From Dasypus novemcinctus (taxonomy: Eukaryota > Chordata > Mammalia > Cingulata > Dasypodidae), in contig NC_080683.1 of assembly GCF_030445035.2 (NCBI RefSeq), forward strand, positions 122,435,225-122,499,224: a stretch of DNA of 64,000 nt, in the 5' to 3' direction. Position numbers and translations under genes: made by a program. The notes beneath the pieces are model-generated. The model saw nothing but the letters and a program-made list of their open reading frames with translations, was not told the DNA's origin and searched no databases. The first letter of the stretch is position 1; each line of letters begins with the position of its first letter. Of this stretch, positions 11,880-22,955 are shown in pieces.

Positions 11880-13450
11880 CCCCCCCCCCAATACATTTCC
11901 CCATTAACAACATCTTTCATTAATGTGGAATATTTGTTACAATTGATTAACACACATTGAAGTATTGCTACTAACCATGATCTATAGTTTACATTATGGT
12001 TTACACTTTGCACCACACATTTTTATAGGCTTTGACAAAATGTATAATGGCCTGTATCCGTCATTGCAATGTCATGCAGAACAATTTCAATGTCCCAAAA
12101 TGTTCATGCTACACCTATTCTTCCCTACCCCTCCCCTCAGAACTTCTGGTGGCCACTGCCTTTATATCAATGAGACAAGTTCTTCCATTATTAGAAACAT
12201 AAGTCTGCTTTAGTCCATAGTTGCATTCATCCCGTGTTTGTTCATTCCTCAATCTTGAGGATTTGAGGATGGTGATGCCCTCCCTGTTTCCAAATGAGAA
12301 GGGACTTAGATCCCATGGGGCAGATGGATGCTCGCAGTTGTAGATACTCTGTTTTTTTGGCATGGGCATTGTCCATCATCATCCTTTTCTTAGTTGTCTT
12401 GGGTGAGTCTGAAAAACTGGAGAGCAAGTGTTGGCTGCAACTCTGCTGAGATTCAGGGCTCAACTGGCATACGAACAGCCAGAAGATTTAAGTCTCTGGG
12501 ATACATATGTAATGGGTAATGTGCTAATTATAGGTTCAAGTAAAAGGAGCATATGAGCCATGTGTAGGAAAATTATACATGAGTCTAACTCTGATACATT
12601 GGGGGGATAGGATATCATATATTCCAAGATAAAGCCCACTGACAGTACATGCTAAATTCCTGGGATTGTCTGCCCTACCTATAGTGTCTCTAGAGCCCTC
12701 AGGAGCTCCCTGCTTGAGGCCCTGTTCACTGTGGTAACATAAACGTAAACTCTAGAGTGACCCCCTTATTCACTTTGAAATCTCTTAGCCACAAAAACTC
12801 ATTTTTTAAAAATATTTCCCCCCTTTGGTTAAGGTCGATTTCCAAATGCATCGCTATTTGGCATTTGGTAATAATCCCTCAGCACCAGGGAGGCTTACCC
12901 CAGGAGTCATGTTCTATGCCAGGGAGAAGGTAGTGCATTTATATGCTGAGCTTTGGCTTAGAGAGAGGTCACATTTGAGCAACAAGGAGGCTTTCAGGAT
13001 ATAACTCTTAGGCAATATACAGGTTAAATTTCAATTTCACAAGAATGTGGTTCATAAATACAAGCATCAATATCAATGGCCTGGTGTATTGGTCTGTCCT
13101 CCTTCACTAGGCACTGTCCATGTACATAAGAGATTCTTGCCACTCTATAAGAGAATGTAGCAGGACTCCCCAGGATGGGCATTCAATATTCGTTTGGTTA
13201 TTATGTGGGTTTTCATCCACTGAGACAACACCCCATGACCACTTGAACACATTCATATTCCATAGAGACATGCCTGAGGTATACCCCTCCCATACATCCT
13301 CCCACCACTGACACCCCATACCAGTGATCCTCCCCTACGAGACCCTTCTGCAATCCAAAACCTCCTCCAAAACAAAGCCTAAATAAATACGATGAAAATT
13401 AAAAATAAATTCACTTTAAATATAAAAGTAGAGATAGGTTAAAAGAAAAT
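11880..13450 (-). mobile_element. Lineage-specific poly(A) retroelement, copy 2 (antisense)
   Basis: Matches the copy at 48900-50500 over its whole length in the same orientation (shared landmarks 'gaagtattgctactaaccat' against 'gaagcattgctactaaccat', 'agatcccatggggcagatgg', 'cagggaggct', 'catttgagcaacaa'). It lies directly beyond the tail of copy 1 in the opposite orientation. No coding capacity. Confidence 0.7.
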
Positions 13451-13920
13451 GAAAGGGGAGAGTTACCATGCCAATACTAATCAGAAGAAAACTGGAGTAT
13501 CTATATCATCTTCAGTCAGAGCAGACTCCAGAGTGAGTAAGATCACCAGGGAAAGAGAGGCACTGCTTAAGGGTAAAGGGCCACTTGTCCATAGGAGTTC
13601 TTAAGGTACATGCACCTAGCAGAGCATCAGGAGACAAGCAGCTACAACCGCCAGAACTGCAAGGAGGAGCTGAGCACTGTTAGAAGTGCAGGCTTCAGCT
13701 ACCTCCTCTGCCAGCAATTCACAGACCAACAGGCAGAGAGCCAGTAAGTGTGGAGCTGAGCCGAGCAGCACCAGGCTGTTGACTGAGCTGACATTGACAG
13801 AACATTCCCGCCAAGGCGGCAAAATGCACTTTCTCCTCAAGCTCATAGGGAAGACTGAAGAAGACAGACCACTATCTGGACCATAGAACACACCTTAACA
13901 ACCTTAGAAAGACTAGAAAT
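13451..13920. other. No recognised feature
   Basis: A minus-strand open frame (13616-13891) is leucine-rich near its C-terminus. It has no recognised homologue and shows no sign of being an exon. Confidence 0.4.
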
Positions 13921-14350
13921 CATACACAGTACATGCTCACACCACAACGGAATTAGACTAGAAAACAACAACAGGAAGATGGCTGGGCTGGAAAATCCTG
14001 AAATATTTGGAAATTAAACAACACACTTCTAAATGAAACATGGGTCAAAGAAGAAATATCAAGAGAAATTTTAAACATTTTAACGAAATGAAATTAAACC
14101 TTATCAAAATGTGTGTGATGCAGTGAAAATAGTCCTTAGAGGGAAATTTAGAATACCGAATGTATATAACAGAAAAAGAGAGAGACCTAAATTAATAATC
14201 TAAGGTTCCACCTTAGGAAACTTGAAAAAGAAGAGCAAACCAAATCCAAAGAAAAAAATAATTTTTAACCATTAGAGCAGAAATCAATGAAATCAACAAC
14301 ATGAAATGAAGAGAGAAAATCAAGAACAGAAATTTGGTTTCTTTTTGACT
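13921..14350 (+). mobile_element. L1 ORF2 fragment, sense
   Basis: A-rich sense text typical of L1 ORF2 ('cctgaaatatttggaaatta', 'gtccttagagggaaatttag', 'gcagaaatcaatgaaatcaa'). Stops interrupt every frame, so it is a dead 5'- and 3'-truncated piece. Confidence 0.6.
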
Positions 14351-15780
14351 TCCAGCCATCCTAACCAAGAAGAAAAGTCACAAATGACTCAGATCAGAAC
14401 TGAAAAAAGCACCCTCCGGAGCCAGGGCACAGGTGCCTTTTGGCCTGGGCTCACCCTTTCCTGCATCCCACGTCTTGGAACCAGCGGTCCACAGCAGGCA
14501 GCACCACCTCAGTATTCTGGGAGGACCGGGCTGGAACTGTTTCCAAAAGGGAGCGCAGAAGGCTCCCACTGCAGCCTGCTAGCTGACGCCAGCGCATGGC
14601 AGGCGGGCTGCTTTTGGCTGACACCATTTTTCAAGATGTGAAACGAAACTCTAAGAGATAGGACATGCACTCTTGTCTCCTCCGGATCCAACCTCGCCCC
14701 GTTACTTATGACATATGCCTGGTCTCGGAAACATCTGGGTTTAGGCCTCCGAAAGATCCTTTAACTATTGTTCAACACTTATTTATTCTAAATGGCTTTG
14801 TAATCATTACCTTGCCACCCGTCTGGGGACAAACGTCTAGCCACCATGTAAGGATCTTCCAGCAGGTTTCAGGAGGTTCCACTCCAATCAAAGTTGCCGT
14901 GAAGACCTTGCTTCTAGCAACAGAGTCCCCCCAGGAGAATCCTGGCAAGGATGCTTGGCCGGCCTGCTGTGCTCCGGGGCCTTGGGAGCACCCTGCGCCA
15001 CCTGGCCGGTGCCTGGCGTTTCTAACATAGCACGGCGGGGCTCTTTCCAGAGGTCGGGACCCGGTGGAGGAGCAGTGCTTGAAAAGGAAACCTGAGTCCG
15101 GTGAGGGCTGGAGGGGTGGAGCTGGAGCCAGCAGGAAGCCAACCAGGCGGTGACACCAGCAGGAAGGCCGTAGGGGGATGGTGAGAGGGTGAGACGCCTC
15201 GGCTCCGGCTAGCCTGGAAGGGTGCGCCCCCAAGAGCACGGGGACAAGATGGAGAAGCAGCGTCACCAAGGGTGGAGCCGTACTCGATGGGGCAGAGGGG
15301 CTTTTAGGTCTGGGTGAGATCTAGCCAATGACTGGCCACTAATCCAGATGTTACCCTTTTTAAAATGCCCTTCAGTGACCTGCCATAGACTCTGCGCTTA
15401 GGAACCGCATAACTTGGTAGAGTTCTCCATAGCAAAGGCAGTCCATTTTCATATCTGCAAAAGCTAGAGCATACAGCCAAAAAAATCAACATCACTGTTG
15501 TCCTCTTACCCGGAAAACAGCCTCGTGAGCAGCAGAAAAGCTGGCTAATTAAAGGCACTGGCACTGCATTGCAGAGCTAAGGCAATTTTTAACATCCGTA
15601 ATGGGCATCAACTGTTGGGAAAAAGAGTAATTTTTTTTTTTTACCTTCATTTAATTGTTAATCTTCTCCAACTGCCCTGCAGGACAAAAGAGATCTCTCT
15701 GTCACCTCGATTCATATAAATGCATGTGAACAAACGTAGTCATTAGTCTGTACAAGTGTGGCTTCTGAATCGGTGGTTTT
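14351..15780. other. Single-copy DNA, no recognised gene
   Basis: GC-moderate DNA. Overlapping open frames of up to 165 codons on the minus strand (14772-15269) have no recognised domains. A T run lies at about 15630-15641. Conserved non-coding sequence cannot be judged without alignment. Confidence 0.4.
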
Positions 15781-16215
15781 TAGCTACAGATTCTCCTTAA
15801 AATATAAAACTCTCCATTTAAAATGTGGATGTTAGTGTTACTAGTTTTAGTCATAGACAGCTGGAAACAGCCTAAATATCCCCAAACAGGGAAAAGTTTA
15901 AGCATGATGTGATCTGTTTATATGTGTGCTCTACTTTGCAATAATTTTAAATGAGTTTTAGAAAGATTTTTTGGTATGGGAAAATTCTTATTAAATTTGC
16001 AGCAAAATATCTGCTTCATGCAAATTGTGAGTTTGGTGTGTCACGATTAAGGACATATTGAGTATTATAAAAAGATGCAGGTAAATGCTAAAACATTTAC
16101 AGACGTTTTCTCTGGGTTGCGAGAGTGAGGCTCATCTTTTTTCCAGTTTTGTTCTGGAAACCTTTCCTATTTTTACATTGTAAATATTTTATAATAAGAA
16201 CAATAAAATCTCAGA
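15781..16215 (+). mobile_element. Ancient L1 3' end, sense
   Basis: 'ctggaaacagcctaaatatc' then 'gttttctctgggttgcgaga' then 'tttacattgtaaatatttta' follows the order of L1M 3' UTRs and ends in an A-rich stretch. Strongly diverged. Confidence 0.5.
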
Positions 16216-16900
16216 GGTATCTTTTCTACACTATTGAGGAGCCTTTCCCATGCCATCCTGTTTGTACCTTGCTAATCTTTAACACCTCTTTGTATTGCAC
16301 AGATGTGAAGGGGGGGTTACATGTCCAAATATATTGATATTTAGAAAAGGCTTCTCTAAAGCAAACACAGAACCAAAGGAAACACCATACATCGAATACT
16401 GGAGTATTGTAAAGGCGTGCATGCATGCAATTTTCCTTCTGAATTTTCAAACAAAGACCCATGGTTGTAAGAAGTTGGCTTCTTAGAATACAAAATACGG
16501 AGACACGGGGATCCCTGTTATTTCCTATGTCTGCAAGGCTTACCATCACTAATGAGAAAGAACCACACCCCCTCCAAAAAAAAAGGGAATGAGAGTCATT
16601 CTCAGTTTTAAACATCCCTTTGTAAGGAAAAGTACCTTCCGCCCATATACACAGGAGTGTCTAAAAGTAAGAGATATTACAATACCCAAAGAACGCCAAG
16701 ACAACTGGAAGCTGGAAAGGGTCTTGCCACCTTCTCTAGGCGCCCTCCTGAAGCCGGCTAGGAGGAGAGGGAATCAGTAGATGGATTTGTCCACGCGTCA
16801 TTCAGCGTCCCCAAGAGGGCTGCTGGAAGGCGCCCCACAACATTCTGCCGTTGGGAACAAGATTCCTCCCGCAGCCAGAAGCCCCCAGATTCTCCAGGGG
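16216..16900. other. No recognised feature
   Basis: Open frames on both strands (16226-16615 minus, 16589-16780 plus) have no recognisable protein similarity. Confidence 0.4.
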
Positions 16901-16927
16901 CCTTATCATTGGGCCCCCCTGGGGGAC

Positions 16928-17334
16928 TGATGGGTGGGGTAATTAATCAAAACAGCAAACAGCTGGGGTTCCTCCCCTGCCATTAGCAAAAGGGTGGAAT
17001 AATTAATGGTTTTAAAAGCAAGCACAAAGGCTGAACTCTCTCTCTGGCCTTTGGATCCCCATTCTTGCCTTCTGCACTCTACTCTCACGGTGTTCCCCTC
17101 GTGTGGATCAACACGAAAGTGAAACATGGGCATTTATAATCTATAATGGGGATTTGTGGTGTGTAAATCAGCTTTATCACTCTTCAGCCCCTTCCTCTCT
17201 ACCTGGAACCCATGATCTGTTATTTTCTCCCATTTCTCTTTCCTCTCCACCTTAATAAATGACTGGCCTAACTCACCTGACTTGCGCCTGAAATTCATTT
17301 CTCCAGCATAGTCAAGAACCTAGACAAAATTTGG
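16928..17334 (+). mobile_element. LTR-like block, sense, family unknown
   Basis: Possible LTR beginning TGATGGGTGGGGTAATTAAT and ending '..agaacctagaca'. A polyadenylation signal 'ttaataaatgac' lies at about 17253, near the right end where an R region would be, and pyrimidine-rich sequence precedes it. No second LTR and no clear target duplication were found, so boundaries and identity are tentative. Confidence 0.4.
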
Positions 17335-17738
17335 TTACACTTCTACATGGGGTTTGCTGGTATTAGCAGAACTCAAGTGCAGAAGGCTTTTTCCTCCATC
17401 CCTGCTAACGGTGCAGTACAATGAAAAAGCTTAAAAAGCAGGATGTACATATTTTCTTCAATAAAATGAAAATAGTATTATTTTAAATATGGAATCATCA
17501 TGTAAATGCTTAGCAGTATACAAAATATTAGAGTTCACAAAAGGAGCTATCTTTCACTGTGCAATGTTTGAAAAGCAATAAACCAGATAATTAAATAACA
17601 CGAAATTGAACCTATTTCTACCAAAAAAAAAAAAAAAAAGAAATGAAAGAAAACAATGCTTAACAGCAATTGTATTACTTACCCTGTAAACACACCATTT
17701 GCATGTAGGTTAGTATTTTTTCCCCCAAAGAGTGCCTT
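17335..17738. other. No recognised gene; poly(A) run at about 17622
   Basis: AT-rich stretch with an 18-A run near 17622-17639 that may be the tail of an unrecognised retroposed element. Confidence 0.4.
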
Positions 17739-17742
17739 AAAA

Positions 17743-18222
17743 TGATGTGGGCTATGGGTGGGAGGCTCTTTGTCTCTTCAGAGATAACCTAATCTGTCTG
17801 TGGCTTGTGGGTGTGGGACGATAAGAGGCTGCAGTCCTGCCCTTGGTGACCATGGCAACGACTCCAGTCCCAGGAAACAGTTTAACAATGCAAGGTCTAT
17901 AAACTTTAAATATTCAGGGGAAATGCAAACCAAATGTGCTAAAGGCTTATCTAGAATGTCTGAAGTCCATGCTAAAAGCTTACCTAGGATGTGGAAGATA
18001 TATATACTAATTCAAGCCTATTGAGAACTGAAACAAAAGGACCATTTAACCTTTCCTCTCTTTATAAAAGAATCTCAAAAATCTTGTTCGGGCCTCGGGT
18101 TTGCAACAGGAAGCTCCTGAGTCCGGCTGGCAGTCAATAAACCACTTTTCCTTCTCAAAATCATTCCTGTGTCCTGGCCTTTCTATACGCAAATAATTGA
18201 ACCTCTCTCAAATTCTATAACA
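17743..18222 (+). mobile_element. Solo LTR, class I ERV type
   Basis: Starts TGATGTGGGC and ends ..TTCTATAACA (TG..CA), flanked by AAAA on both sides, consistent with a 4-bp target duplication although low in complexity. Near the 3' end are 'ctctttataaaagaat' (TATA-like), the GC-richer 'gttcgggcctcgggtttgca' and the polyadenylation signal 'gtcaataaacc' about 80 bp before the end. This U3-R-U5 order fits a gammaretrovirus-like LTR. No internal sequence adjoins it, so it is a recombined solo LTR. Confidence 0.7.
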
Positions 18223-18459
18223 AAAACATGACTATGATAATTAGCTATAGTCTAAAAAAGCAAAGAGCCCGACCTGGTCCTGTTAATAGCTAGTTATAAG
18301 GAAGTTCCAAAAACTGTGAACTGACGTTCTCATAAAATTATATTTGGGCCAAGGGTTGTGCATATGTTTCATTGTTTTAGCACGAAACTCACTATTTTAT
18401 GACAGCAAATCACAAAACAATGAATCTAATAAAATAGTTTCATTTATTAGAGTGCTTTA
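18223..18459. other. No recognised feature
   Basis: Short AT-rich interval between the solo LTR and the L1 3' end. Confidence 0.4.
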
Positions 18460-20075
18460 GTTATTTATTTGAAAGAAACTGGCTTTCAACAAACATGCTG
18501 GAACAACTGGACTTCCACATGCAAACGAAGTGGGACCCCTAGCTCACACTGTATCGGAAAAGTAGCTCAAAATGCATCGACTGTTCAGTTTGCTCTCACA
18601 AATACCAACACAGACAGTCGTCCTGACCCGGGGCATTTTGGGCTCTTGGTGTCCAGGTGCTGCCTGGGGCCGCCCTTGAATTTCCCTGGCTTACATCCTG
18701 GCCCCAGGCCGGGGCAGGTCTCCCCTTTCTCCTGCTCTCCCAGCTCCCACTGGCTTCGGCTTCTCCCGTGGCCTTTCCCTAAGGCCTCCAGTCACCCTCA
18801 GTGCCTTGGGCCACGCCTTAACTGAAGATATCATGTTCAAGGGAAGGCAGATAAAGATTAAGAACATGAAGAATTGGGGTGTATCTTTCAATCTACCACA
18901 CCCACCTCAAGAGCAGGGAAACCATAAAACTCCTGAAGAAAACAAAAGAGTAAATCTTCATGACCTTAGATTTGGCAATGGATTCTTAGAGAGGGCCCAA
19001 AAAACTCAAGGAACAATAACGAAAACTAGTTAAACTGGACTTCACAAAATCAAAACTTTTGTGCATCAAAGGACATTAATAAGAAAGTGAAGACAATCTA
19101 CAGAATGGGAGGAAATACTTGCAAATCATATGTCTGATAAGGGTCTAGTATCCAACATGTATAAGGATGTCCTACAACTCAACAACAAAGTCAAACAACA
19201 ACAAAAAGTGAGCAAAACACCAGAATAGACATTTCTCCAAAGAAGGAATACAAATGGCCAATTAGCACACGAAAAGATATTCAAAATTATTAGTGATTAA
19301 GAAATGCAAATCAAAATGATGATGATTTATGTCCTCTAGGACGGCTCTAATAAAAACATTAACAAGGGTTTTTGTGTATGTAGAGAAATTGGAACTCGCG
19401 TGCATGCTATTCTGAGTGTAAAATGGTGCAGCTGCTGTGGAAAAGTTTGGTGGATCCTCAAGAGGGTTAACTTATCATTACGAAACAAACCAACGATTCC
19501 ACTCCTAAGTGTACGTCCCAAAGAATTTACAACAGGCATTCCAACAGATACTCATACAGCAATGTTCTTAACAGCATTATTCACAGTAGACAGGAGGAAA
19601 CAGACCAGGTGTCCATCAGCAGATGGCTAGGTAAATAAGCGTGGCGTATGCACCACACAGTGGAATATTATTTAGCCATAAGAAGGAATGAAGTGCTGAT
19701 ACATGTGACAGCATGGTGGACCTTGGAACTTACGCTGAGTGAAAAGAAGCCAGGCATACAAGGGCAAATATTGTAAGATTCCACTTATCTGAAGCATGTG
19801 GAATAGGCAAATTCATGGAGACAGAAAGTAGATGAAAAGCTACTAGGGGCTGGAGGGAAGGGAGGAATAGAGAGTTATTGCTTCATGGGTGGTGTTTCAG
19901 TTGGGGTGATGAAAAGTTTTGGAAGTGATAGTGGATGATGGTAGCACAACACTGTGTAAGTAATTAATGCCACTGAATTGTACACTTAAAATGGTTAAAA
20001 AGGCAAGTTTTGTTATATATTACATGATATGTATATATATGACATTCTATATCTTACCACAATAAAATAAAGACC
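18460..20075 (+). mobile_element. L1 3' part (ORF2 tail and 3' UTR), sense
   Basis: Classic L1 order: ORF2 C-terminal remnants from 18460, then 'acttttgtgcatcaaaggac', 'atttctccaaagaaggaata', 'tagccataagaaggaatgaa', 'tacacttaaaatggttaaaa', ending with A-rich sequence at about 20060. Frameshifts and stops are frequent. A GC-rich stretch at about 18635-18825 interrupts the ORF2 tail and does not look like L1. 5'-truncated relative to a complete L1. Confidence 0.8.
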
Positions 20076-20984
20076 CAGACTAAATTTTAATGGTCTGATG
20101 AGAATATGATTATACTTTGTAATGAAGATGACAGAGTCCTACTGATGACATCCTAAAAATGCAAGGTAGGAAGGGCCTATCAAATGGAGATCATCATGTG
20201 AAATAGAAAACTTTATCAAGGTCTTGGTAAGATATATCTTCCTTTCATGAATCTACTTTTTTGGGGGGTTTAGTTTCGTTTTTGACTTTCATTCTTATGA
20301 ATATGTAGTATGGGCAGAATTTAAAAAAATAGACCCATCTTTTACATGAAGAAATCACTACAACTCTTCAAGGAGTAGTTTTATGCTAGCAGACTTTTTT
20401 AGCATTAGCTTGATTTTTGTGACATCGGTTGCGATTAGCAGGATAATAATGCCCGTGTAAAACAATCGAGTGGGGTGGCTTGTTTTTGCAAACCGTTTGG
20501 CTGGAAGCTTCCGGGCAGCAGTCTTGAGTGTGCTGCTCTCTCCTCCCCTGCGGTTCTGCTCTCCTGATCCCCGGTCCACATCTGACTCACAGACTATTTG
20601 CAGAGGACACCTGTTTTGAATGGGTCCACAGGAAATACCTCTGCTGTCGTTTTGGAATCTGAACCTGCATTCGGCTGGCTGACAGGCTGCGACGATTAAA
20701 CGCCGGCTCGGGGCCACCCCCACGAAACGCTGTCCCCCGATGGACACGATCTCAGCGTGGCCTGGCAGAACCACTGCAGAGGCCAGCTTCTGTTCCTTCC
20801 ACCCGCCTTGGTATGTGGCGCAGGGAAAAAATAAAAAACCAAAGGGGCAAAGCTAGCTTATCTGCCAAAAGCTGAGTATTAAACCACTGCTTTGCTTCCT
20901 TTTTAACTTTTTGTCAGCCTCTCGTGGAAGGTGAACATTCTGTGCCGTACAGTTGGTAGATTTCTAAACCTTTCTTGGAAAAGT
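20076..20984. other. Upstream flank of the AIG1 CpG island
   Basis: No recognised repeat. GC content and CpG frequency rise from about 20500. It may hold distal promoter elements or the 5' UTR of longer AIG1 transcripts, which cannot be determined from sequence alone. Confidence 0.4.
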
Positions 20985-21263
20985 AAGCGGTGGCCTGTCC
21001 CCCGACAGCAGGGCCAGCGGGTGGATCCAGTGGGGGGTCCCGGCGGCGCCCTGGGCGCGGGGTCGCACCCATGGTGCGCTCCACTTGCCCACAGCCGCTA
21101 CCCAAAGACCTCTACCCCGGTTCCCCGCTGGGACACAGGGGTCCCCGCCTGCAGGGCAGGCTCCGCGCCCTCTTCAACCCCGGCCCCCCGACTGCCCAGT
21201 CCCTTCAACTCCCCGGCACTACCTGGCCTCCCGTGCCCCGCTCGCGCCCGTCACTCACTGCCC

Positions 21264-21417
21264 CGCGCCCCCCGCCCTGGCCCCCTTCAACCCGGACCCG
21301 AGCCCCCGAGCCCCTGGCCGCGTGCCTCCTCGCCCCGGCCCGCGCCCCCCGCCCTGGCCCCCTTCAACCCCGGACCCGAGCCCCTCAGCCCCAGCCCCGC
21401 GCCCCCGCACCCCCTCG
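21264..21417 (+). repeat. 77-bp imperfect tandem duplication in the island
   Basis: CGCGCCCCCCGCCCTGGCCC begins at 21264 and again at 21341, each followed by the same CCTTCAACC..CGGACCCGAG block. A third, degraded start is visible at 21426. The unit is C-rich on the plus strand. It looks like a small minisatellite in the promoter. Confidence 0.75.
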
Positions 21418-21662
21418 CCCCTGCCCGCGCCCCCTCGCCCTGGCCCGCTCGCCTCCGTACCCGAGCACCCTCACCCGCGGCCCAGGGTCCCTCACCCCCA
21501 GGCCCGCGCCCCCCTCCACCGCCTCGGCCCCGGCCCCCCCGGCTGCCGATCCCCTCCGCCTGGCAGGCTCCCGCGCCCCGCAGCCCCCGCCACCCGCGCC
21601 CGGCGCCGGGCGCAGGGCGCAGGGCCGGCCCGGGGAGGCCGGCGGCGCAGGACCCGGCCGGG

Positions 21663-21681
21663 GCTGACGCAGGCTGACGCC
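21663..21681 (+). promoter_or_regulatory. Tandem TGACG half-sites (CRE/ATF-like)
   Basis: GCTGACGCAGGCTGACGCC holds two TGACG cores 10 bp apart, about 140-155 bp upstream of the AIG1 start codon. This spacing is one helical turn. TGACG is the CREB/ATF half-site; use here is inference. Confidence 0.3.
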
Positions 21682-21818
21682 ACGCCGCACGGGCCCGCCC
21701 ACCGCCCGCGCAGGTCGCCGCCGTGGACGCGCGTGGCCCGTGGCCCCGGGGCGCGCCCATCCCGCCACCCGCCGGCCCCCCGCGGCCTGGGTCCCCGCGC
21801 GCCGCCGGCCTCGGGGTC

Positions 21819-21959
21819 ATGGCGCTCGTCCCGTGCCAGGTGCTGCGCGCCGCCATCCTGCTGTCCTACTGCTCGGTGCTGTGCAACTACAAGGCCATCG
21901 AGATGCCCTCGCACCAGACCTACGGCGGCAGCTGGAAGTTCCTGACCTTCATTGACCTG
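21819..21959 (+). CDS. AIG1: AIG1 (androgen-induced 1) coding exon 1, partial gene
   Basis: Forty-seven codons from ATG 21819 to a phase-0 splice donor (CTG|GTAAGG at 21959/21960). The peptide starts [10 protein letters not shown], continues into a hydrophobic first membrane segment (about residues 8-24), then [20 protein letters not shown], and ends FLTFIDL. This is AIG1, a multipass membrane threonine hydrolase that cleaves fatty-acid esters of hydroxy fatty acids. Thr43 (in FLTF), the known nucleophile, is present; the catalytic His lies in a later exon. The start has G at -3 and +4 and agrees with the family N-terminus; the frame is open further upstream but holds no ATG. Exon 2 (next expected residues VIQAVFF) was not found in the window, in keeping with the long first intron of this gene. 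ADTRP is the paralogue to exclude, but the sequence fits AIG1 better. Confidence 0.93.
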
Positions 21960-21965
21960 GTAAGG
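21960..21965 (+). other. AIG1: Splice donor of AIG1 exon 1
   Basis: GTAAGG directly follows the last coding base; it matches the mammalian donor consensus at +1 to +5 and keeps phase 0. Confidence 0.85.
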
Positions 21966-22061
21966 CCTCCCTGGCCCGGCCCGTGCGCGCGCCCGCCCTC
22001 CTCGGGTCCCCACCTGTCGCGGTGGGGAGTGCACCCCTAGGCCCGGCCGCGCCTCGGCCCC

Positions 22062-22105
22062 GCGCAGGTGCGCTGCGGAACCAGCGCAGGTGCGCTGCGG
22101 GACCA
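22062..22105 (+). repeat. 22-bp tandem duplication just inside intron 1
   Basis: GCGCAGGTGCGCTGCGG followed by AACCA (22062-22083), then the same with GACCA (22084-22105): two units with one difference. Each holds the E-box-like CAGGTG. Confidence 0.8.
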
Positions 22106-22530
22106 GCTCTGGTGGGCGCGGCCAGGTGGGCCTTTGGAGGGGGCCGGCCCTGCGCGCAGAGGTGACGCGGGGAGATTCTCAAGGGGCCACGGGATCTGCG
22201 CCCCGCCTCGCCCCCTCGGTGCTTAGCAGGGCACCCACCTGGGACAAGGCGGCATCAGCTGCGGGACCGGTGCTGCCTGGCGACCTGGAGCTCCACCCGG
22301 AAGGCTCGAAATCCCCAGAAGGGAGAGAAGGCACCTCGTAAACTTGTTTTCTTGGCATCGGTTTTTGCTCCTTGTCAGTAATTTGTAATGCCCTTTCCCA
22401 CAGAAACCCCAGGGAGGGACTCTCAGGGTGCATGGCCAGGAGGCCCATTGCCAGGTGAAAGGCTGCTGGCCTCTGCGGAAGGGGCACCTCCCTTGGCATG
22501 AGGTCATAGTCTTGACAATTGCAGTTTCTC
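22106..22530. other. Intron 1, GC-rich shore of the island
   Basis: CpG density falls to background by about 22330. No recognised repeat or exon. Confidence 0.5.
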
Positions 22531-22955
22531 TTGTTTCTTTTTTTTTAAATTTTTTAAATTTTTAGAAAATGTTACATTAAAAACATACGGGGTTCCCATA
22601 TACCCTCCATCCCCCTCACCCCACTCCTCCCACATCAACAGCCTCCTTCATCATGGTGGGACATCCACTGCATTTGGTGAACACATTCTGGAGCACTGCT
22701 GCACCACATGGACAGTGGTTTACACTGTAGTTCACACTCTCCCCCAGTCCACCCAGTGGCCCATGGCAGGACATACAGTGTCCCAGCATCTGTCCCTGTA
22801 ATACCGCCCAGGACAACTCCAAGTCCCGAAAATGCCCCCACATCACATCTCCTCCTCCCTCTCTCTACCCCCAGCAGCCACTGCGGCTACTTTGTCCACA
22901 TCAGTGCCACAACCTCTTCCATCACTAATCACAGTAGTTCTTTTTAATGCTTATC
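22531..22955 (-). mobile_element. Lineage-specific poly(A) retroelement, copy 3 (antisense)
   Basis: Starts with a T-rich (reversed A-tail) stretch, then 'aaaatgttacattaaaaaca', then a reversed G-rich tract (CCCTCCATCCCCCTCACCCC). It matches 36760-37180 closely, including 'gcactgctgcaccacatgg' and 'ccagtccacccagtggccca' against the latter's 'ccagtctacccagtgggcca'. Truncated at its 5' end relative to copy 4. Confidence 0.75.

Larger units (their letters stand above)
20985..22230 (+). promoter_or_regulatory. AIG1: CpG island promoter of AIG1
   Basis: Dense CpG and very high GC across the translation start, with several CCGCCC-type GC boxes (for example near 21685-21710) and no TATA box within 150 bp of the ATG. 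This is the usual CpG-island promoter of a broadly expressed gene. The transcription start cannot be placed by sequence. The interior (21130-21620) is strongly C-rich on the plus strand, and open frames of more than 200 codons there are compositional artefacts. Confidence 0.8.

Noticed and set aside
13616..13891. Leucine-rich 91-codon minus-strand frame
   Set aside because: No homologue recognised, no exon signals, and it sits between retroelement fragments.
21723..21818. N-terminal extension of AIG1 by 32 codons
   Set aside because: The frame is open upstream but starts at GTG, not ATG, and the family begins at the MALVPCQ methionine, which has a good Kozak context.
20931..21945. Open frames of 225-286 codons on the plus strand across the CpG island, and 127-189 codons on the minus strand
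   Set aside because: They are Pro/Arg/Ala-rich products of extreme GC content in several frames at once, several start at GTG, and none resembles a protein. Only the 47-codon AIG1 exon within one of them is supported.
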